The notes beneath the pieces are model-generated. The model worked only from the letters and a program-made list of their open reading frames with translations. It was not told the DNA's origin and did not search any database. Below are positions 1-8,115 of a stretch of DNA of 64,000 nucleotides, in pieces (the first letter of the stretch is position 1; the number at the start of each line of letters is the position of its first letter). The DNA lies in contig NZ_CP012673.1 of the NCBI RefSeq assembly GCF_002950945.1, positions 3,162,001 to 3,226,000 on the forward strand, written 5' to 3'. Source of the stretch: Sorangium cellulosum. Its GTDB lineage: Bacteria; Myxococcota_A; Polyangia; Polyangiales; Polyangiaceae. A program made the position numbers and the translations under genes.

Positions 1-441
1 CTTCGGCTGGAACGCCGGCAGCCACTTCGCGACCGGATCGTCGAGCTTGAGCGTGCCCGCGTCCACGAGCGCCAGGGCGGTCGCGGACACGATCGGCTTG
101 GTCATGGAGGCGAGGCGGAACACGGTGTCCTCACGCATCGGCTTCCGCGCCTCGCGGTCCGCGAAGCCGGCGGCGCGCCGGTACACCACGTTGCCGTCGC
201 GGGCGACGACGACCACCGTGCCCACGATGCGCCCCTCGGCGGTCGCCGCGTCGACCACCACGTCGAGCCGGCGCTGGAGCGCGTCGTCGACCGGCGCCGG
301 CCGGGGCGAGCTGGCGGCCGGAGCAGGCGCGGCGGCCACGGCCGCGGGGGCCTGCTGCTGTGCGCACCCGATCAGGGCGGAGGGCGCCAGGGCGAGCAGC
401 AACGTCGAGACGACAAGGGCAGAAGCGGAGCGTAATTTCAT
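1..441 (-). CDS. Serine hydrolase (beta-lactamase/class C family) lipoprotein, N-terminal part only
   Basis: The gene runs off the left edge of the window, so only the first 147 codons are visible. The start is the ATG at 441-439. A lipoprotein signal peptide is clear: positive n-region, leucine-rich core, lipobox LIGC with Cys26. An Ala/Pro-rich linker follows (about residues 27-50). The mature domain contains ASMTK at 111-115, the SxxK motif of serine beta-lactamases, DD-peptidases and esterases (Ser112, Lys115), followed by the usual VSATALALVDAG helix and the LDDPVAKWLP segment. Family members are penicillin-binding-protein-like esterases, peptidases or beta-lactamases of the cell envelope; substrate cannot be told, and the YxN and KTG motifs lie outside the window. 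The gene is divergent from a TetR regulator 59 bp away, which suggests that regulator controls it. Confidence 0.85.
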   Translation of the reverse strand, partial: MKLRSASALVVSTLLLALAPSALIGCAQQQAPAAVAAAPAPAASSPRPAPVDDALQRRLDVVVDAATAEGRIVGTVVVVARDGNVVYRRAAGFADREARKPMREDTVFRLASMTKPIVSATALALVDAGTLKLDDPVAKWLPAFQPK

Positions 442-501
442 AGTGATCGATACATAAATTGGCGGACTCTGCCGGTCAAGGACATTATGTAGCGATCGCT
501 A
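441..501. promoter_or_regulatory. Divergent promoter region with two related palindromes (candidate TetR operators)
   Basis: A perfect 12-bp palindrome TAGCGATCGCTA lies at 490-501, touching the proposed TetR ATG. A related imperfect copy, TAGTGATCGATA, lies at 441-452 over the serine hydrolase start. A plausible sigma-70-like pair for the TetR gene is TTGGCG (459-464) and CATTAT (483-488) with an 18-bp spacer. The palindrome would then sit at the transcription start, as expected for an autorepressed TetR gene. The operator role is inferred from position and symmetry only. Confidence 0.4.
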
Positions 502-1130
502 TGAAGACCGGGCCCACCCCTCCGTCGCGCGGCCGCCCTCGCGCCTTCGACCGTGACACCGCGCTCGACGCGGCCCTCCAGGTGTTCTGGCGGCACGGCT
601 ACGACGCGACGTCGCTCTCGGAGCTGACGGCGGCGATGAAGATCTCGCCGCCCAGCCTGTATGCCGCCTTCGGCAGCAAGAAGGGGCTGTTCCTGGAGGC
701 CGTGGACCTCTACGCGCGCAGGTACGGGGAGGGCGCGAGGCGAGCGCTGGAGGATGCGCCCACGGCGAAGGCCGCGGTCACCCACCTGCTGATGCAGTCC
801 GCGGCGATCTTCAGCGCGCCGGCGCACCCGTTCGGGTGCTTCATCGCGCTCGGCGCCGTGAACTGCGCGCCGGGCTCCGCGGAGGTCGAGGCCGCCCTGC
901 GCGAGCGCCGGGCGGCGAGCGGGGCGGCGCTGCGCGAGCGCATCGCGCGCGGGATCGAGGACGGCGAGCTGCCCCCGGGGACCGACGCGGCCGCCCTCGC
1001 CAGGTTCTACGGGGCGGTGATCCAGGGCATGTCGGTGCAGGCGCGCGACGGCGCTTCCCGGGAAGCGCTGGAGAGCGTGGCGCGCGCCGCCCTCCTGGCC
1101 TGGCCGGCGCGATCGTCGGAGGATCGATAA
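501..1130 (+). CDS. TetR/AcrR family transcriptional regulator
   Basis: A 209-residue one-component repressor. After a short basic N-terminus (RGRPRAFDR) comes the canonical TetR helix-turn-helix: DTALDAALQVFWRHGYDATS, then LSELTAAMKISPPSLYAAFGSKKGLF (about residues 16-65). A helical ligand-binding and dimerisation domain follows, with cysteines in HPFGCFIALGAVNCAPG. The reading frame continues upstream to a TTG at 459, but the ATG at 501 is preferred: it leaves the usual short arm before the HTH, and the upstream stretch overlaps the promoter. The ligand is unknown. The gene is divergent from the serine hydrolase and likely represses it and itself through the palindromes between them. Confidence 0.9.
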   Translation: MKTGPTPPSRGRPRAFDRDTALDAALQVFWRHGYDATSLSELTAAMKISPPSLYAAFGSKKGLFLEAVDLYARRYGEGARRALEDAPTAKAAVTHLLMQSAAIFSAPAHPFGCFIALGAVNCAPGSAEVEAALRERRAASGAALRERIARGIEDGELPPGTDAAALARFYGAVIQGMSVQARDGASREALESVARAALLAWPARSSEDR

Positions 1131-1391
1131 CGTCGCTCGGCGCGCCGAGGATCCGAGCGCGCCCCCTCGACAATGCCGAAGGGCGCTCCAGACAGGCGTT
1201 CGTCGGGCGTCTCCGACACACGCCCTGGGATGAGGCAGCTCCTCACTCGAGAACACACTTGCATACTCCGTTATGACGGATTAGTGTCCTTTATGGCGGA
1301 CGTTGTGCCGGACATCGGGTGAGCCGAGGAGATCTCCCGGTTCGGAGCCGCCTTCCTCGACGGTCGACCTCCTCGGGAACAAGGGATCACG

Positions 1392-2192
1392 ATGGTCAGC
1401 CTCGCGCTCGATTCAGCAGCTCTCGCAGAGACGTACGATCGTGTCAGCGATCGGCAGTTCAACCACGGGAAGCTGCTCGTCCAGGATCTGCAGATCGCTC
1501 CGGGCGAGCGCGTGCTCGACGTCGGGTGCGGGACTGGCCGCCTCGGGGCGTATGTCGCGGATCTCGTCGGTCCTTCCGGGGAGGTGGTCGGCCTCGATCC
1601 GCTGCCGCTCCGCGTGGAGCTGGCGAACAAGAAGCGCAGGCCGAACTTCCGGGCGAACGTCGGGCGAGCCGAGGATCTCTCGCAGTTCGCGGACGGGAGC
1701 TTCGATGTCGTCTTCCTGAACAGCGTGCTGCACTGGCTGCCCGAGAAGCTCGGCCCGCTGCGCGAGGCGCGCCGGGTGCTCGCGCGGGGCGGTCGCCTCG
1801 GCGTCAGCTCGGCCGCCAAGGAGCGCCCGCACGACTTCGAGGTGGTGCTGAAAGGCGTGCTCTCCTCGCTCGGGATCGCCGCCACGGCAGAGACGTCCGG
1901 CAACACGACCCACAAGGTGACCTCCGAGGATCTGCGGAGCACGCTCTCGCTCGCCGGCTTCACGGACCTCCACCTGGAGATCCGCACCTTCACGGATCAC
2001 TTCGCCGACACGGACGACGTGGTCGCGTTCTACCTCGCGAGCTCGTTTGGCAACTTCCTGTCCAACTTCGCCCCGGCGGACGCCGCGCGGGTGAAGGCGG
2101 CGCTCGCGGCCGAGCTCGAGCGCCGGCGCGTGCCGGAGGGGATCCGGCTGCAGCGAAACCTGATCTTCGCCGTCGCGCGCGCGAGCGGCTGA
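1392..2192 (+). CDS. Class I SAM-dependent methyltransferase
   Basis: A 266-residue Rossmann-fold methyltransferase of the Methyltransf_11/25 type. Motif I is VLDVGCGTGR (41-50), the acidic end of beta-2 is VVGLDPLPLR, and the motif IV region is FDVVFLNSVLHWLPE, followed by EARRVLARGGRLGVSSA. The HWLPE segment resembles the biotin/ubiquinone-type small-molecule methyltransferases, where the loop after beta-4 helps shape the acceptor pocket. The C-terminal part (DDVVAFYLASSFGNFLSNF) looks like a substrate cap. No substrate can be assigned. The gene stands alone, with 260 bp of gene-free sequence upstream and 179 bp before the next gene. Confidence 0.88.
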   Translation: MVSLALDSAALAETYDRVSDRQFNHGKLLVQDLQIAPGERVLDVGCGTGRLGAYVADLVGPSGEVVGLDPLPLRVELANKKRRPNFRANVGRAEDLSQFADGSFDVVFLNSVLHWLPEKLGPLREARRVLARGGRLGVSSAAKERPHDFEVVLKGVLSSLGIAATAETSGNTTHKVTSEDLRSTLSLAGFTDLHLEIRTFTDHFADTDDVVAFYLASSFGNFLSNFAPADAARVKAALAAELERRRVPEGIRLQRNLIFAVARASG

Positions 2193-2371
2193 CCCGCGGC
2201 TCGCCCGGGACCGAGCGGCGCGGCCGGCATCGCGGGGCGGCGCCTCGCCGGTGCGGGCGGTTGCGCCGCCGCTCCCCTCTGCGACCTTACGCCGCCGTGA
2301 GGAGCCGGGGGCCTGTCGGGCGCCGGACGCAGGCGCCCGGGCGGGGAGCGCCCGGCCCTCTCGGAGGCCAG

Positions 2372-4312
2372 GTGAGCGAACGACTCGACGTCAAGGTGCT
2401 GTACCGCCGCGGGGAGCTGGAGGCGCTGCGGGAGCCGTGGAACGCGCTGTGGAACCGCTGTCCGGACGCGACGACGTTCCAGCGGCCGGAGTGGCTGATC
2501 CCGTGGTGCCACGAGCTCGGTCCCGAGGAGGTGCTCACCCTCGTCGTCCGGTCGGAGCAGGGGCTCGTCGGCCTCGCGCCCCTCGCGATCCACCACTACA
2601 ACGGGGAGCGCCTCGTCGCGCTGCTCGGCGCCGGGATCACCGATTACCTCGACGTCCTGGCCGCGCCCGGGTACGAGCGCGCGGTCGCGGACGTGGTGTT
2701 CACCTGCCTGCGCGAGCGGGTCGACGCCTGGGACCTCGTGGAGCTCGGCGACCTGCGCCCGTCGTCGCCCCTGCTCGGGGTCGAGGCGCCCCCTGGCTGG
2801 TCGGACGAGGTCGAGAAGCACGAGGCGTGTCCGAGGTTCACGATCCCGGAGGGCGCCGGGCCGGACGCCCTGCTCTGGCCGGCGATCCGCGCGCGCGTCG
2901 GCCGGGCGCGGAAGCGGCTCGCGAAGGCCGGAGACGTGCGCATCGACATGGCCGAGGCGGCGACCGTGGACGAGCTGCTCGACGCGCTCTTCGCCACCCA
3001 CCGGGCGCGCTGGAACTCGCGCGGCGAGGGCGGCGTGCTCGGCGAGGAGCTCTGGCCGTTCCACCGCGCGGTCGCGAAGGGGATGTGCGCGCGGGGCGCG
3101 CTGCGGCTGTTCGGGCTGCGGCTCGACGGGCGGATCATCGCGTCGTTCTACGGCTTCGCCGAGCGCGACCGGCTCGCGTGGTACCTCAGCGGCTTCGATC
3201 CGGAGTTCGCCGTCCTGAGCCCGGGGCTCGCGATGTTCGCCAGCGCGATCGAGCACGCGGCCCGCGAGGGCGTGCGGACCATCGACTTTCTCCGCGGCCG
3301 CGAGCCGTACAAGTACGAGTGGGGCGCCGTCGATCGGTTCACGTACCGCCGGCGGCTGCGGCACCAGGGCGCGCGCGCGCACGGCCGCGACGTCGGACAC
3401 GGGCAGGGCGAGCTCGACGCCGCGGTGAAGGCCGTGCTGTCCGGCGAGGTGTCGCCGGAGGTAGGCCTCGTGCGGCTGCTCGGCGCCGCGGGGGACCTCG
3501 CGGTGGCGGAGCGCGCGATCGAGGCCGCGCGGGCGGCGGCGGGGCAGGGAGGGGGCGAGGGCGCGGGGGAGCCGGCGGCGCGCCTCGCGGCGCTGCGCCG
3601 CTGCCTGGAGGAGCGGCGCGCCGCGTGCGCGACCGTGGTGGAGATCCTGGGCGTGCACCGGGAGGCGGACGGCGGCGCCGGGGCGGACGCGCCGGCGCGC
3701 ACCGCGCGGCTGTTCGACGAGCTCTGCGCCCGCTCGGAGGAGGCGAGCGTCGCCGCGTACTCGCTCGGCGATCCGGCGATCCTCGAGCGGGCGACGCGGG
3801 AGGTGGTCGAGCTCCTCGAGCGCTGGGGCTCGATCGGGGAGGACCGCGCGATCCTGCAGATCGGCTGCGGGATCGGCCGCTTCGAGGCGGCGCTCGCGCC
3901 GCGGGTGCGCGAGGCCTGGGGGCTCGACGTCTCGCCGCGCATGATCGAGGCGGCGCGGCGCCGCTGCGCGGGGCTCTCGAACGTCGAGCTCGCGGTCTCG
4001 TCCGGCGTCGATCTCGGCGACGTGCCATCTGCCCGCTTCGACCTCGTGTACGCGGTCGACTCGTTCCCCTACCTCGTCGCCGCGGGCGCGGCGGCCGTCG
4101 ACCGGCACGTCGCCGAGGCGCGCCGGGTGCTGCGGCCGGGCGGGGAGCTCGTCCTCCTGAACTACTCGTACCGAGGCGACCTCGCGCGGGACGCGGCCGA
4201 CGTCGCGCGGCTCGCGGCCCGCCACGGGTTCGACGTGCTGGTGAACGGCGACCGGGCGTTCTCGCTGTGGGACGGGCGGGCGTACCGGCTGCGGCGGATC
4301 GAGCCCCTGTGA
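2372..4312 (+). CDS. GNAT-like acetyltransferase (CelD/BioF2 family) fused to a SAM methyltransferase
   Basis: A 646-residue two-domain protein. The GTG at 2372 is chosen because GGAGG at 2362-2366 precedes it; the open frame extends much further upstream without protein-like sequence. Residues about 1-330 match CelD/BcsL-like acetyltransferases (Acetyltransf_6): the N-terminal FQRPEWLIPWCHEL segment, the ARVGRARKRLAKAG and LFATHRARW helices, and the late signature SPGLAMFASAIEHA...IDFLRGREPYKYEWG. A helical Ala/Glu-rich linker (about 345-440) joins it to a methyltransferase domain with motif I ILQIGCGIGRFEAAL (about 493-507), WGLDVSPRMI and EARRVLRPGGELVLLNYS. CelD-type enzymes modify exopolysaccharide or lipid-linked amino groups, so a bifunctional modifier of a surface glycan or secondary metabolite is plausible. 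No pathway genes adjoin. Confidence 0.82.
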   Translation: MSERLDVKVLYRRGELEALREPWNALWNRCPDATTFQRPEWLIPWCHELGPEEVLTLVVRSEQGLVGLAPLAIHHYNGERLVALLGAGITDYLDVLAAPGYERAVADVVFTCLRERVDAWDLVELGDLRPSSPLLGVEAPPGWSDEVEKHEACPRFTIPEGAGPDALLWPAIRARVGRARKRLAKAGDVRIDMAEAATVDELLDALFATHRARWNSRGEGGVLGEELWPFHRAVAKGMCARGALRLFGLRLDGRIIASFYGFAERDRLAWYLSGFDPEFAVLSPGLAMFASAIEHAAREGVRTIDFLRGREPYKYEWGAVDRFTYRRRLRHQGARAHGRDVGHGQGELDAAVKAVLSGEVSPEVGLVRLLGAAGDLAVAERAIEAARAAAGQGGGEGAGEPAARLAALRRCLEERRAACATVVEILGVHREADGGAGADAPARTARLFDELCARSEEASVAAYSLGDPAILERATREVVELLERWGSIGEDRAILQIGCGIGRFEAALAPRVREAWGLDVSPRMIEAARRRCAGLSNVELAVSSGVDLGDVPSARFDLVYAVDSFPYLVAAGAAAVDRHVAEARRVLRPGGELVLLNYSYRGDLARDAADVARLAARHGFDVLVNGDRAFSLWDGRAYRLRRIEPL

Positions 4313-4365
4313 CGCGCCCGCGGGGAGGCGCCGGACGCGAGCGCTCGACGCCCGTCCTGCGGGCT

Positions 4366-4382
4366 GCGCCCCACCGGGGCGC
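4366..4382 (+). terminator. Short GC hairpin downstream of the acetyltransferase-methyltransferase gene
   Basis: GCGCCCC (4366-4372) and GGGGCGC (4376-4382) form a perfect 7-bp stem with a 3-nt loop, 53 nt after the stop codon. There is no U-tract, so a terminator role is only possible. Confidence 0.3.
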
Positions 4383-4490
4383 GATGAGAGCGCGCGAGAG
4401 AGCCCCGGTGAAATCGCGCGCCTCGGTCCGTCCACGGGGCGAGGAAGAATCACCGGGGAGCGCCGTATACGAGAGCAGAAGGTACTTGCC

Positions 4491-4883
4491 ATGAAAACCC
4501 AGATCTCTCGCGCGTTTGCCCTCGTCCTCCTGTCGTTCTCTGTCCTCCCCGCCTGCGCCGCCGTGGAGCTCAACCCGGGTGCGGAGAAGATCATCGTCAC
4601 CAAGCAGCCCGCGCCGCAGGGCTGCCGGTTCCTCGGGACCGTCGTCGGAGAGCAGGGCGGCTCGCTCTCCGGGCCGTTCACCAGCAACGCCAACCTCCAG
4701 CAGGGCGCGGTGAACGACATGAAGAACAAGGCCCATGACCTGGGCGGCAACTACGTGGTCCTGGAGAACACCAACGCCGGAACGACGATCTCCGGCGACA
4801 GGGACAACATCTCCGGCCAGCAGACCGACGTCACCCACATGGGCAACACGTACAGCTGCCCGCCCCAGATCGTCGGTCTCTGA
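4491..4883 (+). CDS. DUF4156 family lipoprotein
   Basis: A 130-residue protein with a lipoprotein signal peptide (lipobox LPAC, Cys22) preceded by AGAAGGT as ribosome-binding site. The mature part carries the DUF4156 pattern: VELNPGAEKIIVTKQPAPQGCRFLGTVVGEQGG, then NDMKNKAHDLGGNYVVLEN and a C-terminal TYSCPP segment. Small outer-membrane lipoproteins of this family in enterobacteria (the YjeI type) have no established function. Two cysteines (in QGCRF and YSCPP) could form a disulfide. The gene is monocistronic; a strong hairpin follows immediately. Confidence 0.85.
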   Translation: MKTQISRAFALVLLSFSVLPACAAVELNPGAEKIIVTKQPAPQGCRFLGTVVGEQGGSLSGPFTSNANLQQGAVNDMKNKAHDLGGNYVVLENTNAGTTISGDRDNISGQQTDVTHMGNTYSCPPQIVGL

Positions 4884-4897
4884 GAGACCAGGACGCC

Positions 4898-4942
4898 GCG
4901 CCGGCGCCCCCGCGATGGTGACCTATCCGGGGGCGCCGGCGC
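4898..4942. terminator. Bidirectional hairpin between convergent genes
   Basis: A perfect 14-bp inverted repeat: GCGCCGGCGCCCCC (4898-4911) pairs with GGGGGCGCCGGCGC (4929-4942) around a 17-nt loop. It lies between the DUF4156 gene (+, ends 4883) and the permease gene (-, ends 4923), and its right arm covers the last codons of the permease. There is no U-tract, but the position between convergent genes supports a shared terminator. Confidence 0.6.
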
Positions 4943-5723
4943 TTGGGCCGAACCGATCCCACGCGAGCTTGGCCGTGAGCACGAGGCCGAGCGCGACCAC
5001 GAACCAGCGCACCTTCCTCGGCTCGATCCGCCGGGCCACCACCGCGCCGACGAGCGAGCCGACGATCGCCGCGACCATCATGATCGGCGTGGCGACCGCG
5101 TCGACCGCGCCCGCGGCGATGAACGCGAGCGCCGCGACGCCGTTGATCAGGCTCGCGAGCACCGTCTTGAGCGCGTTCATCCGGTGGATGTCCGCGCCGC
5201 CCGCGAACGAGGAGAGGAGCGCGAGCATCATGATGCCGATGCCCGCGCCGAAGTAGCCGCCGTAGACGCTCACGAGGAACTGGAGCAGGAACACGAGCCA
5301 CGGCCGCGAGGGCAGGGCGAAGCCGTCCGGCGCGCCGCCCGCGGGGGCGGGCCGCGGCGGCCGCAGGTTCTGCCAGAAGAGCAGCAGCGTCGCGACGAGC
5401 ACGAGCGCGGGCACGGCGGCGTCGAACACGCGCTGCGGCGTGACGAGCAGGAGCGCCGAGCCGGCGGCGCCGCCGAGCAGCGACGGCAGCAGCAGGAGGC
5501 GGAGGACGTGGGCGTCGCGGGCGAGCTCGCGGCGGTACGCCCACGCCGACGCGAGCGACGCGGGCGTGAGCGCCACGGCGTTCGTCGCGTTCGCGGCGAG
5601 CGGCGCCAGCCCCGCCGCGATCGCCGCGGGGAACGACACCAGCGTGCCGCCGCCGGCCACCGCGTTGATGGCGCCGGCCACGGCGGCGCCGCCCGCGAGC
5701 AGTGCGGCTCCGGTCAGGTCCAC
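4923..5723 (-). CDS. TauE/SafE (TSUP) family membrane permease
   Basis: A 266-residue polytopic protein. The duplicated TSUP motif is clear: the N-terminal repeat has GGAAVAGAINAVAGGGTLVSFP with ANATNAVAL; the second half has SVYGGYFGAGIGIMMLALLS...MNALKTVLASLINGVAA. About eight transmembrane segments are expected. TSUP proteins export or import sulfite, sulfoacetate, taurine-related or other small organic anions; nothing nearby points to a substrate. The start is a GTG at 5723. The gene is convergent with the lipoprotein gene and shares the hairpin at its 3' end. Confidence 0.88.
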   Translation of the reverse strand: MDLTGAALLAGGAAVAGAINAVAGGGTLVSFPAAIAAGLAPLAANATNAVALTPASLASAWAYRRELARDAHVLRLLLLPSLLGGAAGSALLLVTPQRVFDAAVPALVLVATLLLFWQNLRPPRPAPAGGAPDGFALPSRPWLVFLLQFLVSVYGGYFGAGIGIMMLALLSSFAGGADIHRMNALKTVLASLINGVAALAFIAAGAVDAVATPIMMVAAIVGSLVGAVVARRIEPRKVRWFVVALGLVLTAKLAWDRFGPSAGAPG

Positions 5724-5840
5724 GGCGCGAGATCGCCCGAGGCCCGCGCCGCTGTCAACCGCCGTGTCCGCTCAGCCTCCGAGGAAAGGCGCCGTGCGAC
5801 GCCGTGGACCTCCGCGCGTGTTGCGGAGTAGAACCATCCG

Positions 5841-8069
5841 ATGCCCCGCCCGCTCGCCTCCTTTGCCGTGGTGGTCCTCGTCGCGGCCTGCTCCTCCTCG
5901 CCGGCTCCGCCGCCCGCGCCGGGGCCGGGCGCCGGGGCCCCTCCTGCGCCCCCGCGCCCTGCCGCCCCCGCGTCCAGCGTGGCGTCTGCGTCCGAGGCGG
6001 GCCCCCCTGTCGCTCGGGTGCTCGAGGTCCGCGACCGCTACTTCGGCGCGGAGATCGTCGATCCCTACCGCTGGATGGAGACCGACTCCCCCGATTACGC
6101 CGCGTGGATGAAGGGGCAGGCGGACCATACCCGGAGGACCCTCGACGCGCGGCCGGGCCGCGCCGAGCTCCTCGCGCGCGTCCAGCAGCTCGACAACGCG
6201 GCCCCTCGCGTCACCAACGTCCAGCGCTGGGGCGGCAAGATCTTCTCGCTGGAGGCGGAGCCCGGGAAGGACAACTACAAGCTCTACGTGCGGAGCGGCC
6301 TCGGCGCCGCGAAGCGCCTGCTCGTCGACCCGGAGGCGCTCACCCGCGACGGGAAGCATTTCTCGATCGACTACTACGTGCCCTCCGAGGACGGCCGCCT
6401 CGTCGCGGTCGGCATCTCCCCGAGCGGATCCGAGATGAGCGTCATCCACGTCATCGAGACCGCGACGGGGAAGGAGCTCCCGGACGTCATCGACAGGGCC
6501 CGTTACGCGGGCGTCAGCTGGCTCGACGGCCGGTCCTTCCTTTACAAGCGCGATCGCGCGCTCCCGCCCGACGCGCCGGCCACCGAGCGCTTCACCAAGG
6601 CGCGCGTCCACCTGCACGTCCTCGGCGCCGATCCCGAGAAGGACGAGCCTGTCTTCGGCTACGGCGTCGCGCCCGACATCGCGGTCCCGGAGGAGGGCTT
6701 CCCCACGGTGCAAGCGCCGCCCGGCAGCCCGTACGTCTTCGCGATGATCGAGCACGGCGTGCAGCCCGAGATCTCGCTCTACGTGGCGCCGCGCAGGGCG
6801 CTCTCGGGCGCGAAGACGCCGTGGCGGAAGCTCGTCGAGCCGAAGGACGGGGTGGTCGGCTACGAGGTGCGCGGCGACGACCTCTTCCTGCTCGGCCACC
6901 ACGGCGCGCCCCGGAGGAAGATCGTCCGGACGAGCCTCACGCGGCCGGATCTCGGCGGCGCCGCGGCGATCGTGCCCGAGGGCGAGGCGGTGATCACCTG
7001 GTTCGGCGCCGCGAAGGACGCGCTCTACGTGCGCAAGCTCGACGGCGGCGTGGGGCGCCTCTTCCGCGTGCCGTTCGCGGGCGGGGCGGCGGTGCCGGTG
7101 GAACCTCTCGTGGAGGGCTCCGTCCGGGGCTTCTTCGTCGAGCCGAGGACGCCGGGCGCCCTCTTCCGGCTCGACTCGTGGACGGCCTCGACGCGCCTCT
7201 TCACGTTCGATCCCGCGAAGAAGAAGGCGGAGCTCACGGACGTCATCCCTCCCTCTCCCGTGGTGTTCGAGGGCATCGTCTCCACGGAGGTGAAGGCGAA
7301 GAGCGCGGACGGGACGATGGTCCCGCTCTCGATCGTCCACAGGAGAGACGTGCCCCGCGACGGGTCGAGCCCGGCCTACCTGAACGGCTACGGGGCGTAC
7401 GGATCGAGCTACGAGCCGTCGTTCGAGCCGATGCTCCTCGCGTGGCTGGAGCGGGGCGGCATCGCGGCCTACTGTCACCCGCGCGGAGGTGGCGAGTACG
7501 GCGAGGACTGGCACCGCGCCGGGAAGCTCGGGACGAAGACGAACACCATCGACGACTTCCTCGCGTGCGCCCGCTACCTCGTCGACGAGAAGCTCACGTC
7601 GCCGCCGCGCCTCGCGGGGCAGGGGACGAGCGCCGGGGGCATCATGGTCGGCGGGGCGATCGTGCGGCGCCCCGACCTCTTCGGCGCGGCGGTGATCCGC
7701 GTGGGCATGGTGAACGCCCTGCGCTTCGAGCAGATCCCGATCGGCCCGTTCAACACGGGGGAGTTCGGCGCGGTCGCCACCCGGGAAGGGTTCGAGATGC
7801 TGCTCGCCATCGACGCCTACCACAAGGTCAAGGAGGGGGGCGCCTATCCGGCCGTGCTGCTCACCACGGGCATCACGGATCCGCGCGTGTCGCCCTGGCA
7901 GATGGCGAAGATGGCCGCGCGCCTCCAGGCCGCGACGGCGAGCGATCGGCCCGTCCTGCTCCGCGTCGACTACGGATCAGGGCACGGGCAGGGCTCGACC
8001 AAGACGCAGCGCGAGGAGGAGCTCGCCGACATCTTCACCTTCCTCCTGTGGCAGGCTGGAGCGCGCTGA
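5841..8069 (+). CDS. Prolyl oligopeptidase (S9A) family lipoprotein
   Basis: A 742-residue secreted peptidase. Residues 1-17 are a lipoprotein signal (Cys17 in VAACSSS), followed by a Pro/Ala linker to about residue 45. The N-terminal DRYFGAEIVDPYRWME opening and the seven-bladed propeller region match S9A. The catalytic domain has GQGTSAGG with Ser597, Asp680 in GITDPRVSPWQM, and His715 in GSGHGQG, so the triad is complete. The HPRGGGEYGEDWHRAGK segment is also typical. Such enzymes cleave after proline in short peptides; here it would act in the periplasm or at the outer membrane on imported peptides. The 46-bp gap to the next gene allows co-transcription. Confidence 0.92.
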   Translation: MPRPLASFAVVVLVAACSSSPAPPPAPGPGAGAPPAPPRPAAPASSVASASEAGPPVARVLEVRDRYFGAEIVDPYRWMETDSPDYAAWMKGQADHTRRTLDARPGRAELLARVQQLDNAAPRVTNVQRWGGKIFSLEAEPGKDNYKLYVRSGLGAAKRLLVDPEALTRDGKHFSIDYYVPSEDGRLVAVGISPSGSEMSVIHVIETATGKELPDVIDRARYAGVSWLDGRSFLYKRDRALPPDAPATERFTKARVHLHVLGADPEKDEPVFGYGVAPDIAVPEEGFPTVQAPPGSPYVFAMIEHGVQPEISLYVAPRRALSGAKTPWRKLVEPKDGVVGYEVRGDDLFLLGHHGAPRRKIVRTSLTRPDLGGAAAIVPEGEAVITWFGAAKDALYVRKLDGGVGRLFRVPFAGGAAVPVEPLVEGSVRGFFVEPRTPGALFRLDSWTASTRLFTFDPAKKKAELTDVIPPSPVVFEGIVSTEVKAKSADGTMVPLSIVHRRDVPRDGSSPAYLNGYGAYGSSYEPSFEPMLLAWLERGGIAAYCHPRGGGEYGEDWHRAGKLGTKTNTIDDFLACARYLVDEKLTSPPRLAGQGTSAGGIMVGGAIVRRPDLFGAAVIRVGMVNALRFEQIPIGPFNTGEFGAVATREGFEMLLAIDAYHKVKEGGAYPAVLLTTGITDPRVSPWQMAKMAARLQAATASDRPVLLRVDYGSGHGQGSTKTQREEELADIFTFLLWQAGAR

Positions 8070-8115
8070 TCCCTCCTCGTCCATCGTGCCGCGGGCTCCG
8101 CGAGGACCGAGCGCC

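Noticed and set aside
459..500. TTG start for the TetR gene
   Set aside because: Would place coding sequence over the divergent promoter and palindromes; ATG 501 gives the normal N-terminal arm.
2030..4750. Long minus-strand open frame (906 codons) opposite the methyltransferase genes
   Set aside because: Arg/Pro/Ala-rich shadow of the plus-strand genes; no domain; expected at this GC content.
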